Source: Caecitellus pseudoparvulus
Lineage: Eukaryota; Bigyra: Bicosoecida
NCBI GenBank assembly: GCA_965644315.1
Contig: CBFFRQ010000081.1
Coordinates: 124,001-188,000 of the forward strand
DNA length: 64,000 nt
Direction: 5' to 3'
Part shown: piece by piece, positions 19,162 to 28,349 of the stretch
How positions within the stretch are numbered: position 1 is the stretch's first letter
Layout: every line of letters starts with the position of its first letter
Translations under genes and position numbers: made by a program
The notes under the pieces: model-generated
Told to the model about the DNA's origin: nothing
Seen by the model: only the letters and a program-made list of their open reading frames with translations
The model's database searches: none

Positions 19162-21528
19162 TCACTTCTGCAGCACGGAGGTCATGCGCACCACATCCCT
19201 TGCCAGCCTTACCAGGCCCCGTGCCCCTGGTTCCACGGCAGTTGCCACGGCGAGGCACTGCTTGTGTTCGACCAGGCGTTCCAGGGACTGCAGGCGCTCC
19301 AGGGGCAGCTTCCGAACCTCGCGCAGCAGGTGGTGGGGTGTGTTGCAGGGGGGGATGTGTGCCTCAGCATCGCTGGCATCCTCTGGCAGCGCGACTCCAA
19401 GGCCAGCAGTGAGGGCCTGCAGGGCTTCACGCGATTCCACGTCGTGTGTTTTCTGCCCCAGTTTCCACTGCACCTGGCCCAGCACCCATGCTGCGAAGGC
19501 TTCGTCCCCCAGCGCACCGCAGACCTTCGACAAGGCACCTGTGAGCGGGGGGCGCAAGGCGCCCAGCTCGCACGTTTGCAGCAGCTCGCTGGTCAGGCTG
19601 TGCAGCAGCAGCGCCGCATCAGGCTCAAGTTCACAGGGCAAGGGGGGCAAGGCCTGGCCCAAGGCTATCAGCGCAGACTGCGCGTCTCCACTGCGCAGCG
19701 TTTCAAACGCCGCCTCCACAACTGCTTCGTCGTGGTCGGAGGGCGCGACCAGGCTCGCGGCAGCTGACACAAGCGCACATGGCAGCACCTGTTCACGTAT
19801 CTGATGGCCTGGCGGTTGTGACTTGCCCTCTGCGGGAGCGCGGTGTTCCCAGCGTTTCACGAGGCCATGCGTTGTGGGCAACCCGCCAACGGTTTGCAGC
19901 GCCTTTGCGATGCCGGTGGCTACGTGCCAGGAGTCGGCGAGCTGCCGAGGCGGGTTCGAGTGGGCAATGGTTAGGAGCACGCTGCGCACGCTCTTCGAAG
20001 CTGCTTCGTAGTCAGCGGCGAGCGAAGCCCACGCCGGCGAGTCAATGGCTGCCACTTCAGCCGCCCATGTGAATGCCAAAGCACGGTGTTTGGAGTCTAG
20101 ACACGCCCGGGCGACTTTGGCGCTGGCCTTCAGCGCAATCAATGCGCGGTGTCGCAGTGACTCAACGTGGCCGGGGGGCATGCTTGGTTGAGACACGCCG
20201 CCTGCAAGCACCGCTTGCAGCGGGTCCAGAGATATTTCTTGTGGAGGGCTGGCGAGCACGCCCACGCAACTCGCTGCGACGTCGGCCAGGTGTTGAAGCG
20301 GCAGGGGCTGCCTGCTGACAGCCAGGCACCTCTGCGGCAGGGTTTCGCGCGGCCCCTGCATCAGCAACGCACGACCTGCGCAGCGAGACTCAAGGTGAGC
20401 CAGCACGTTAGATGCCGGCGAACTTTCTTGGCAGTGCTGCAGAAGGAGCAGCAGAGCAGACACGTCCAGCGGGCCAAGCAGCTCTTCAGCAGAGTAGTGA
20501 TGCAGTAGGAAAGACAGGCTGGTCAGGGGGTCGTCGTGAGAACTGTCAAGGTCGTGCTGGAGCTGGAGGTGTGGCTGTGCGACCGCACTGCCCAAAACGC
20601 CCAGCGATGGCGAGGCAGTGCTGGCAAGCGGAGTGGCGGCCAGGGGCGCCGCACGGGGCACAGGCAAGGCTGTGACGCCGACTCTGTCCCCACCGGAGGC
20701 TAGGACTTGCTGCAGCGCGCCTGCCACCGCTGCTGGCGTGTCAGTTGCAGTGCAGAGAAACCGCTGCACTTTGCGCACAAGCCGGCGGTGTTGCACCAGC
20801 GGCAAGGCAGGCAGGAGCGAAGGCAGCAAAGCAGCTGCACGTGTGCGCTGTGTGGTATCTCGCTGAGACCCGTTGGCGCTCTGTGAGTCAGCTCTTGACT
20901 CCGTGGCCCGCTGAAACGCCGCCTCACACGCTTCAAGCAACACGGACAGCTCCTCTGCACCCATGAGCCCGGAAAACTGCCCTGCAGCGGCACAGATGGA
21001 ACCTGTGAGCACCATGGCACTGTGGTGCAGTGGGCCGTGTTGGAGGGCCGTCGTGACGCCGCCCAGTAGTGCGAGGGCGACTGACGGCGGGTGGGGCGCG
21101 GTGGTCCGGGTCCAGTCGCGGATGGCCCGCAGAGCGGGGGCATCTGCACCCAGCAGCGCAGCCGCCACGCGTTGCTGGAAGACGCCCAGGAACACACTCG
21201 CCGCCTGCCCCATGTCTGGCAGGCGCGTGACCATGCCCAGCAGTTGCGTAATGTGCACGTCTGTGGCCGCGGCAGCACTGCTCAGCGCCTGCGCTTGTTC
21301 GGACAGGGGCGCGTCGGGTGCAGTCGTCGAAGCACTGCTGCAATAGGCTTGCTGACCAGGCAGACATGGCAGGCAAGCCGCGGCCCCGCCACCAGCTGCG
21401 TAGGCTGGCTTGTGCAGCGGCCACAGGTGGGGGCTTGTGAAGTGGCTGGCGCAGCAGCTGATGTGCACGTGGTGTGCGGAGGAGAAAGGGAGAAGAGCGC
21501 GACGAAGCGCCAGCCTCCGAGACATGTC
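19162..21528 (-). CDS. unknown, probably mitochondrial, helical protein
   Basis: An intronless frame of 788 aa from ATG 21528. The N-terminus, MSRRLALRRALLPFSSAHHV, is Arg-rich, Ser-rich and lacks acidic residues, typical of a mitochondrial presequence. The rest is Ala/Leu-rich and predicted all-helical, with repeated leucine-rich blocks suggestive of a solenoid. The C-terminus includes WVLGQVQWKLGQKTHD and LERLQSLERLVEHKQ. The layout resembles organellar RNA-binding helical-repeat proteins, but no diagnostic motif (PPR, RAP, FAST) was identified. Frame is open upstream to a GTG at 21609, but the presequence favours the ATG. Confidence 0.6.
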   Translation of the reverse strand, partial: DMSRRLALRRALLPFSSAHHVHISCCASHFTSPHLWPLHKPAYAAGGGAAACLPCLPGQQAYCSSASTTAPDAPLSEQAQALSSAAAATDVHITQLLGMVTRLPDMGQAASVFLGVFQQRVAAALLGADAPALRAIRDWTRTTAPHPPSVALALLGGVTTALQHGPLHHSAMVLTGSICAAAGQFSGLMGAEELSVLLEACEAAFQRATESRADSQSANGSQRDTTQRTRAAALLPSLLPALPLVQHRRLVRKVQRFLCTATDTPAAVAGALQQVLASGGDRVGVTALPVPRAAPLAATPLASTASPSLGVLGSAVAQPHLQLQHDLDSSHDDPLTSLSFLLHHYSAEELLGPLDVSALLLLLQHCQESSPASNVLAHLESRCAGRALLMQGPRETLPQRCLAVSRQPLPLQHLADVAASCVGVLASPPQEISLDPLQAVLAGGVSQPSMPPGHVESLRHRALIALKASAKVARACLDSKHRALAFTWAAEVAAIDSPAWASLAADYEAASKSVRSVLLTIAHSNPPRQLADSWHVATGIAKALQTVGGLPTTHGLVKRWEHRAPAEGKSQPPGHQIREQVLPCALVSAAASLVAPSDHDEAVVEAAFETLRSGDAQSALIALGQALPPLPCELEPDAALLLHSLTSELLQTCELGALRPPLTGALSKVCGALGDEAFAAWVLGQVQWKLGQKTHDVESREALQALTAGLGVALPEDASDAEAHIPPCNTPHHLLREVRKLPLERLQSLERLVEHKQCLAVATAVEPGARGLVRLARDVVRMTSVLQK

Positions 21529-21880
21529 GTCCAAGAAATTAGGGGGCACTCTGAAACGGAAAAGGGGTGGTGGGCCAGCCACACATGAGATGCAATTCCG
21601 GCGGCACACGCAGCGCTGGTGTTGGCCCGCTTCCGTTTCACGCGAAACGCCGTGACGTCAGCTGAAAGATGCCTTGGCAGCGCGCTGTACCGCTCAGGCT
21701 GCAGAAAGACAGGTGGGCACACTTTGGTGCACCTCATGTATTGGCCCTCGGTTGAAGAATGACATGGTCCGGGTCTCTGTCACGTCAGGGGCCACCTGGG
21801 ACGGTGGCGAAGCCAAGCCAAGTTTGTGAACCAATATGTCTCGGGCCCAAGTGCAGCACATGCTCTCGCAACTGACTGCC
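21529..21880. other. intergenic, 352 bp
   Basis: Between two minus-strand genes. Apart from the palindromic elements at 21635-21660, nothing coding or structured is recognised. Confidence 0.4.
21635..21660. promoter_or_regulatory. inverted repeat plus CRE-like palindrome
   Basis: Upstream of the minus-strand gene that starts at 21528. GTTTC-ACGC-GAAAC (21635-21648) is an inverted repeat close to an E2F-type site. It is followed by the perfect palindrome TGACGTCA (21653-21660), the CRE/ATF core. Both lie about 110-130 bp from the ATG. Function is inferred from sequence resemblance only. Confidence 0.3.
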
Positions 21881-22618
21881 TCACTTGCTTTGTATCCCCG
21901 GCAAGATGCGCTGCACAGCAGCTGCTGCCTGTGTGCCCACCACCGACACAGAGCTGTCCCCGAGACTATCGGTGGCTTCACTGCCCACTGCTGCGAGAAG
22001 GCGTTTCTGCAGCTCAGCATCTGTCGCAAGGGTGAACTCGTCAAAGTGGAAGCCAGGGGATACCGTGCACCCCACAAAGGCGTAGGGGGAGTTCTCTGGC
22101 AGAAACGCGCCGAACCAAGCCCCTGAACGCACCACATGCTGAGGTGCTGCGTTCACGTGGGCGTCTCCCGCGCTGCCCGCCGCGCTGTGTTCATGCACAG
22201 GGCATGTTGAGTCCAGGGCTGATACTCGCTGTGTGGGCCCTCCCAGGGCAGTGGCGGTGACAGAGCAAGGCACTTGGTCGCTGGACTGGGCTGTGCCGGC
22301 GAGAGCGGGTGCCGGCCGCACCTCCAGCACGACCAGAGGCCCGCCAGCATAGTGGTGCCATGTCTCATCACTGGCAATGCGGTGCAGGTGTGACACGCTG
22401 CCTTGCGTGAGGAGGAAGTAGATCATCGTCGCCACAGGACGGGGGCCGGAGAAGCGCCCAGCTGGCAGGGTGTCCACTGGCAACTGCAGCTGGCTTTCGT
22501 ACGTCCGAGCGTACCAGCCGCCCTCTGGATGGCGCTGCAGCTTGAACCGCTCGATGATGGCCTGTGCTTCCGCCGGCACCTCAGCCTCATCAACCTTGCC
22601 TTGGTCCTGGCTTGCCAT
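21881..22618 (-). CDS. Cupin_5 (DUF985) family protein
   Basis: Intronless, 245 aa from ATG 22618. The RmlC-like cupin of the DUF985/Cupin_5 family is clear: LQRHPEGGWYARTYES near the start, ATMIYFLLTQGSVSHLHRI and SDETWHHYAGGPL in the first half, then WFGAFLPENSPYAFVGCTV and PGFHFDEFTLA. A ~65-residue insert (about residues 109-173), rich in Ala/Ser/Thr, separates the two halves. Related structures (yeast YML079w, bacterial homologues) are double-stranded beta-helix proteins that often bind a metal or small ligand; biochemical role is unknown. The protein is cytosolic by sequence. A hydrophilic tail of about 30 residues follows the cupin. Confidence 0.83.
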   Translation of the reverse strand: MASQDQGKVDEAEVPAEAQAIIERFKLQRHPEGGWYARTYESQLQLPVDTLPAGRFSGPRPVATMIYFLLTQGSVSHLHRIASDETWHHYAGGPLVVLEVRPAPALAGTAQSSDQVPCSVTATALGGPTQRVSALDSTCPVHEHSAAGSAGDAHVNAAPQHVVRSGAWFGAFLPENSPYAFVGCTVSPGFHFDEFTLATDAELQKRLLAAVGSEATDSLGDSSVSVVGTQAAAAVQRILPGIQSK

Positions 22619-22859
22619 GTGCGCCGTTTCACTTGCGTTTCGATCCGCGCAGTGTCCGATGCAAATGCTGCTCTGTGTCAAACGCCGGGGTTACCGATCC
22701 CTTTGGGTTGATGGTGTGGATAAAATACATCGTACTACATGGTAGGCATATCGAGAGTCAGCCGCTTTGGATTTCCTCGCCTTGGTGCAGTGCTGGTGTT
22801 GGTTCGCTGCGGCGAGACTGCAACGATACAAGCTTGGCCAGCAAACACCTGCCGCGAGC

Positions 22860-23303
22860 ATGGCTGCCGGCCACTCGTGGCATGGTGTGCTGCGTCGACT
22901 TGTAAAGCACAGCCAGGAATGGGGCGTGGTCCCCCAGCGAGTGGGTCCCACACCCCTTGACGTGTCCAAGTTCCGCTGGTCCAAGCACCAGACATTCCAG
23001 GAGTCACGCGCTGACCCCGTCAGCTTCGCCCTGGACCAGGTGCACGGGGCACTGCACCGCGTGGTCGCCCACAAAGAACACCGTCTGTTCCTGCGGGCAG
23101 CCCACGCCATTCGCGCACGGGCGCCAGACAGCCCCGGCGCAGCGGCAGAGGTGCAGGCAGCTGCGCTGCATGAGGCGATTGACCTGCTAAACACCGTCAA
23201 CACGCGCTGGCCACCGCCGCCAGCCTGGGCGCAGTACGTGCCGTATCCCCAGCGGCCCGATGATACACACCTGATGCGGCAGCCGCCTAGTGTTTCCCGG
23301 TGA
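22860..23303 (+). CDS. small protein of unknown function
   Basis: 147 aa from ATG 22860. The middle (residues about 45-125) is helical and charged (KHQTFQESRADPVSFALDQV, HRLFLRAAHAIRARA), ending in a Pro-rich tail. It has no signal peptide or membrane segment; the Arg/His-rich N-terminus could be an organellar targeting sequence. No family is recognised. It is divergent from the Cupin_5 gene across 241 bp and convergent with the cytidylyltransferase gene across 93 bp. Confidence 0.55.
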   Translation: MAAGHSWHGVLRRLVKHSQEWGVVPQRVGPTPLDVSKFRWSKHQTFQESRADPVSFALDQVHGALHRVVAHKEHRLFLRAAHAIRARAPDSPGAAAEVQAAALHEAIDLLNTVNTRWPPPPAWAQYVPYPQRPDDTHLMRQPPSVSR

Positions 23304-23396
23304 GGTGCTGGTGTATGCGGCCAGCCTGCCTGTTTGAGGGTCCCAAGCGACAATTCGCATGCCCCAGCGTTGCATGCATTTGGAAAGCGCTTGGCA

Positions 23397-24507
23397 TCAC
23401 CTGCGTGCGGCTTTTGCTGCACGGGCATGCACGGCGCCATCAGTTACCCGCTCAGCTGCGGCTGTGGCCGCTGAGCCAGCGTCTGTGGCGCCCTCTCCAC
23501 CGCCCAGGCGCTGCATGGCGCGCGTGAGCCACGTCAGAGCTGCCTGGGACACCTTTTCCACTTCATCTGACGCCGACTGCAGCGCTGAGCGGGCAGTGCT
23601 CTGCGCTTGGGCCGCCGCGAACGTCAGTCGGTTCAGCGTCGGCACTTTCATGGCTTCCAGGGACACGCCACGCGCCATGTTGCGAGCAATGTACTCATTG
23701 TACCTCTGAATGACACGCACGATGATGTCAGTGGTGGAGACGCTGGGCGTGCGCTGCGTTTCCAAGAAACGCCCCATGCGCTTCAGCTCGCCGTAAATGT
23801 CACCCGAGTCGCCGGAAGCACCGCTGGTGTCAGTGTACGGCGCGGCATCGTGGCAGACGAAGTCGATGTCGTGCTCTGTGCAGGTGCAGTGCAGGGGTGC
23901 ACGCGCATGCTCGCCCTGTGTGGCGCTTGCACGACGCACCGTCCAGAAACGCCGGCGTCAACACCCACGGCGCATTCTCCACCACCTCATCTACGTGGGC
24001 ACAGTGCGACAGGGCCGCGTAGCGTTCCGTGTCCAGCAGCACGGTCTGTCCCTTGTAGCTGTGGGTGAGGGCGTCGGAGCAGCACCCCACGATGAGGGTG
24101 GTGTTTGGGAACATGGTTTTGGCTTGTTGCAGTGCCTGCGCGAGTGAAGGGGGGGCGAGGCAGTGCAGCTTGGCAGCGCCTGCAGCACGGCCACGACCAC
24201 ACACCCTCGCATGGCCGTGGTGGAACAGGTCGAACACGCCATCTGCGAGGAAAGCACACGGACGGGTGGCGGTGCGACGAGGCGGATCAGCTGGTCTGCG
24301 CCAGCAGCTGCAAGGCCTACCTGCGTAGATTCTGACCGGCTTGTCGCCTCTGGCCTTCACACGCTGCATGACGTGGTCAGGGTACTTGGCAGCGAGTTCT
24401 TTGAAAACCTTGGGTTTGTTGTTGGACACTGGCTCAGGGCGGTGCAGGACGATGCGGCGTGGGGTTTCTTGCGGCGGCTCCCCGTTTCGCCCGCGTTTCG
24501 TCGCCAT
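23397..24507 (-). CDS. PCYT1: choline-phosphate cytidylyltransferase
   Basis: Minus-strand exons 24507-24321, 24242-24205, 24135-23940 and 23875-23397 give 299 aa. The introns are 78, 69 and 64 nt, with phases 1, 0 and 1 all consistent. The catalytic domain is unmistakable: [20 protein letters not shown] with the HxGH motif at 70-73, [39 protein letters not shown] and IDFVCHD. The RTEGVSTT signature reads RTPSVSTTD (residues 182-190). The C-terminal region (about 215-270) is a long Ala/Gln/Ser-rich amphipathic helix, the expected lipid-sensing membrane-binding segment. The enzyme makes CDP-choline, the rate-controlling step of phosphatidylcholine synthesis. The first two introns are stop-free and keep frame, so unspliced translation would be possible, but conservation across the junctions supports removal. 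Confidence 0.93.
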
Positions 24508-24653
24508 CCCAGAAGAGTTGCGAGCGTCTCCTGTGCACAACGGAACCAATCAGAGGGGGAGCGTAACAGGACAGAAAGAAACACGCTCGCCCGGTTTCGG
24601 AGCAACCCAGTGTGTGTCTGAATTGCCAGGTGCGCGGCAGTGGTTTGGCAGCC

Positions 24654-26654
24654 TCACTTCTTGGACTTGCGCCCTGCCGCCTTGCGAGCGCTGGGGTCCA
24701 GCACTGCCTTGCGGATGCGGAAGATGTCCGGCGTCACCTCCAGCAGCTCATCCTCCCGCAGACTGGTGATGGCTTCCTCCAGGGTGAACTCCCGTGGCGG
24801 CGCCAGGCGGATGTTCTCGTCCGAACCGGCCGCACGCATGTTGGTCAGCTTCTTGGCTCGCACGGGGTTCACATCCAAGTCTGCAGACCGCACGTGTTCC
24901 CCCACGACCTGCCCCGTGTACACGGCGTCCCCTGGCTTCACGAACAGCACGCCTCGCGCCTCCAAATCGCGCAAGGCGTAAGCTGACACGACGCCGGGCG
25001 AGTTCGAGATGAGAGCGCCCTTGGCCGAGCGAGGGGCAGAGGAAGACACCTTGGGGCCGTAGTCGTAGTAGGCGCGGTGCAGGACCCCCGAGCCTCGGGT
25101 GTCCGTGCGGAATTCGCTCTGCAGCCCCAGCAGGCACCGAGAGGGAGCCCGGAACACCAGGCGCACACGGCCATCTGGTTCAGAGACGTAGTCCACTTGT
25201 TCTGCACCACGAACACGCATGCGGTCCAGCTGCACGGCGGTGTGTTCTTCCTGCACGTCCATCGTCACTTCCTCGTACGGTTCCAGCTCATTCCCGTCTT
25301 CGTCCGTCTTGAACACGACTCGGGGCGGAGAAACGCTCATCTCGTAGCCCTCGCGGCGCATGGTCTCCAGAATCACCGCCAGCTGCAGCTCGCCACGACC
25401 ACGCACCTCCACAGCCTCGCTGCGGCCGCCAGCGGACGCGGCTGCGTCCACAGTGATGGCGACATTGGACTCTGCTTCGCGTGCGAGGCGTTTCGCGATT
25501 TGTGCTGACGTCATGAACTTCCCCGCCTTGCCTGCCAGCGGCGAGTCATTCACGCCCACGACAATGCCCAGGGTGGGTGGGTCGATGGGGTCAGCAGGCA
25601 GCGGCGCGAGCACTGACTTGGACGCCACCGTCATGGACGGCGTCGCGTCACCGGCGCCAGCGAGAGTCACGATGTCACCAGGAAACGCCTGAGTCACCTC
25701 CACCCTGGCCGTGCCCTGTTGGGCCAGCACCTTTGTGATGCGCCCGTCAGGGAACGCCACGTCCCCCGTGCGAGTCAGGGCGTGCACGGAGTCACCCACT
25801 TTCACTGACCCAGACGACACCTTGCCCGTCACCAGCCTGCCCATGAACGGGTCCCCTGACATCTGCGTCACCAGGAAACGCAGGGGGTCCTCTGCGCTGC
25901 CACAGATGCTGGGGCGCGGCACGGTGTCCACGATGGCGTCCAGGATGGGCGTGACTCCAGCTGCGGCACGGGCCGCCTCGTCGAACACCAAATCCACATC
26001 GTCTGTCGCCCAGCCGTCCCGCGCTGAGGCGTACAGCGTCGGGTACTCGAGTTGGTCCTCATTCGCACCCAGTGCAATGAGCAGGTCCAGCACCTCGTCC
26101 TCCACGGGGCCGCCAACACGGCTGTCCTCCCGATCACATTTGTTGAACACCACTAGGGGTGTTAAGCCCCGGCGCAGAGCTTCAGACAGCACGAAGCGGG
26201 TCTGGGGACACACACCCTCCCGGGCATCCACCAGTAGCAGTGCCCCATCCACCATGGAGCAGATGCGCTGCACCTCGCCCGAGAAGTCAGCGTGGCCTGG
26301 CGTGTCCACCAGCTGCACTTTCGTGGCTCCGTGGTGGATGCTGGTGACCTTGCTGAGGATGGTGATGCCCCGCTCACGCTCCAAGTCGTTGGAGTCCATC
26401 ATGCGGTCCCCGGTCACAGACTCGGCCTGCCCACCCGCCTGCATCAGCCGGTCAACCATGGTGGTCTTGCCGTGGTCCACGTGGGCAATCACAGCGACAT
26501 TACGAATGTCGCTGTCCACACGCGTCCAGCTCAGCTCGGCGGCCGTGCTGCACGCCCGACGAGCCACAAACAGCGGAGTCGTCACTGGCACAGGGAAAGT
26601 TTGGGGAACCGCGCTGCGCCAGGCAAACGCGAATCGCCGCGCTGATTGCTGCAT
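24654..26654 (-). CDS. typA: BipA/TypA ribosome-associated GTPase, organellar
   Basis: Intronless, 666 aa from ATG 26654. Residues 1-40 are Arg/Phe/Ala-rich without acidic residues until Glu40 (MQQSARRFAFAWRSAVPQTF; RRACST near 32-37), a probable organellar presequence. The translational GTPase domain has AHVDHGKTT (57-65), ERERGITI, DTPGHADFSG and NKCDRE. It continues with the BipA arrangement of domain II, an EF-G III-like domain, the EF-G V-like region (ELQLAVILETMRREGYEMSV) and the BipA-specific C-terminal domain (VYTGQVVGEHVRSADLDVN). BipA is near 610 aa in bacteria, so the extra length equals the presequence. It probably assists ribosome assembly in a mitochondrion or plastid. The frame is open upstream to 26918 but lacks coding character there. 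Confidence 0.92.
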   Translation of the reverse strand: MQQSARRFAFAWRSAVPQTFPVPVTTPLFVARRACSTAAELSWTRVDSDIRNVAVIAHVDHGKTTMVDRLMQAGGQAESVTGDRMMDSNDLERERGITILSKVTSIHHGATKVQLVDTPGHADFSGEVQRICSMVDGALLLVDAREGVCPQTRFVLSEALRRGLTPLVVFNKCDREDSRVGGPVEDEVLDLLIALGANEDQLEYPTLYASARDGWATDDVDLVFDEAARAAAGVTPILDAIVDTVPRPSICGSAEDPLRFLVTQMSGDPFMGRLVTGKVSSGSVKVGDSVHALTRTGDVAFPDGRITKVLAQQGTARVEVTQAFPGDIVTLAGAGDATPSMTVASKSVLAPLPADPIDPPTLGIVVGVNDSPLAGKAGKFMTSAQIAKRLAREAESNVAITVDAAASAGGRSEAVEVRGRGELQLAVILETMRREGYEMSVSPPRVVFKTDEDGNELEPYEEVTMDVQEEHTAVQLDRMRVRGAEQVDYVSEPDGRVRLVFRAPSRCLLGLQSEFRTDTRGSGVLHRAYYDYGPKVSSSAPRSAKGALISNSPGVVSAYALRDLEARGVLFVKPGDAVYTGQVVGEHVRSADLDVNPVRAKKLTNMRAAGSDENIRLAPPREFTLEEAITSLREDELLEVTPDIFRIRKAVLDPSARKAAGRKSKK

Positions 26655-26932
26655 GGCGTGTGTGAGAACGGCGGCCAATTTCCGCACGGCACGCCGAGCC
26701 ACCCAACAGCGCACGCACTGCCACAGCGCAGGCAGCACTGGAGGAGTGCTGTTGTGAAGGACAGGATACAGCAGTTGCAAACCTCTTCGTGTCGTGTTGT
26801 GGCCGATGCCGCGGTTTGTGGAGGTGCACTTCATGTGCCTGCCTGCTGCGCTGCGAAGTGCATTCTTGCCAAGGCCGCTGCGCACACAACTGCGCAGCTG
26901 CAAACATGTGGAGTGCAAGGAAGGCAGGCCAT

Positions 26933-27742
26933 TTAGGCCTTGCTCTCCCCAGTGCTCTCCAAGTTCGTCGCCACGCGCTCCAGCAGCCCGTTCATGCGCT
27001 CCAGCAACGCAAGCACTGGCGCATCACTGGTGGCAGCGCCGCTCGCGCTGCCGGCTGGCGTGTACCCGTGCATGGAGCTGTCGATGGCAACTGCCTGCTC
27101 CTTGCCATCACCCACGAGGGTGGGCAAGCGCGCGTGGTCCTCTTCGTTCCCGCGGCCCAGCAGGATGCGGCGCGCTGAGAGGACGGCCGCCCGAAACGCA
27201 TCAGGGTCTGCCAGGGCCACCACGACCACCTCTGGCGCAGAGCTCTTCTCACCGCCGCCGGAGTTCCCAGCTGTCTGGATGGCCAACTTGAAGTGCGTCG
27301 TGCCGGGGGGCGTGTAGCCACAGAAGTCAGCGCAGCAGTTGGCTTCCAGAGCAACGTCTTGGATCTTCTCCAGCGGCACCATCTTGCGCTTCTGGCTGTA
27401 GCAGCAGCAGCCGCAGGTGTAGAAGTACGAGTCAAAGTACACGGCAGACTTCGTCAGCAGCAGGCGTGTCTTGGTCGCCTCCTCAGTGCGGGATTTGCCG
27501 CCCACACACGCATACACCAGCCCTGCCAGCGCACCCACGCCGTAAATGGCTGCCGTGCCAGCTACACACGTGCAAATGCGGAAGCAGGAGTATGAATCCC
27601 GGTGCACGAGGGCTGCGCGGGTGTGCGGGTGTGCGGGTGTGCTGTGCGGTGGCTGGCTGGCGAAGCTGGACATTTCCGAGAAGCACCCACCAGATGCGAG
27701 GACCTCCTCGCCGTCCACCTCACGGGGCACCTCATCCGACAA
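26933..27742 (-). CDS. Cys-rich membrane-associated protein, start unresolved
   Basis: The frame is open from 27742 to 26933 (about 269 codons), but its first codon is TTG and no upstream in-frame ATG precedes a stop. A likely intron ends at CGCGCAG just before ALVHRDSYS. A start at the out-of-frame ATG near 27735, joined through GTGCTT at phase 1, is one workable model. The secure part begins around DSYSCFRICTCVAGTAAIYG. It has a hydrophobic segment (TAAIYGVGALAGLVYACVGG), then a PH-like block with YFYTCGCCCYSQKRKMVPLE and ANCCADFCGY, and ends in a helical tail (VLALLERMNGLLERVATNLE). The block resembles small bacterial-type PH domains that follow a membrane segment, but this is weak. The Cys clusters suggest palmitoylation or metal binding. 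Confidence 0.5.
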   Translation of the reverse strand: MSDEVPREVDGEEVLASGGCFSEMSSFASQPPHSTPAHPHTRAALVHRDSYSCFRICTCVAGTAAIYGVGALAGLVYACVGGKSRTEEATKTRLLLTKSAVYFDSYFYTCGCCCYSQKRKMVPLEKIQDVALEANCCADFCGYTPPGTTHFKLAIQTAGNSGGGEKSSAPEVVVVALADPDAFRAAVLSARRILLGRGNEEDHARLPTLVGDGKEQAVAIDSSMHGYTPAGSASGAATSDAPVLALLERMNGLLERVATNLESTGESKA

Positions 27743-28349
27743 CGGCGTTCGAGATGAATCTGTGGGCGTTTAAAGGGCAGGGTGAGCTCCAAGTGCAGTG
27801 CGGAGCGTGCCCGTCGCTGGGCGCGGAAATAGCGACATTGCCGCACCCCAGCGCAGCAGTCGCACCTGTCCCAGCCATGGCTGCAGGCGAGGATAGCTCG
27901 GCTATTGGGGATTAAAAATTAATAAAGATGTTCATTCACAGGTGCCTGGTTCTCAGGTGGAGTGTTTTTGCTCATGTGCCGGCAGTGCCCGGTCAAGCTT
28001 GCAGAGCGGCACATCGCCTGCGCAGCTGCAGAATCGTGCGGGGCTCAATTCACAGCGCACCAAACGCGAAGTTGAAGCATCAGAGGCTAATGCACTATCC
28101 GGCCGCGGCTTGCCTCAGCGCAAGTTTGCTTGGACTGGCCCTGGCCTGGCTTGCCGAGTCACCGCGCTCTGCTCGGACGAGGGAGAGGTTTGTCTCGCCC
28201 TTCTCGCCGTCCAGGGTTTAGCCTGCGCGTCTTGCTTCTGAGTTGTACCTTAGATCTCCCACTAGGTGGTTGTGCTGGCACTTCTGCTGCGGTGTTGAGA
28301 GCAGTGTGGTGGCTTCTGACCACGCCACTGTTTGCTTGCCAGCCACAGC
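27743..28349. other. divergent promoter region, 607 bp
   Basis: Holds ATTTCCGC on the minus strand at 27823-27830 and an AT-rich stretch at 27911-27930 (ggattaaaaattaataaaga). Short frames occur on both strands but none shows recognisable protein features. Confidence 0.4.
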
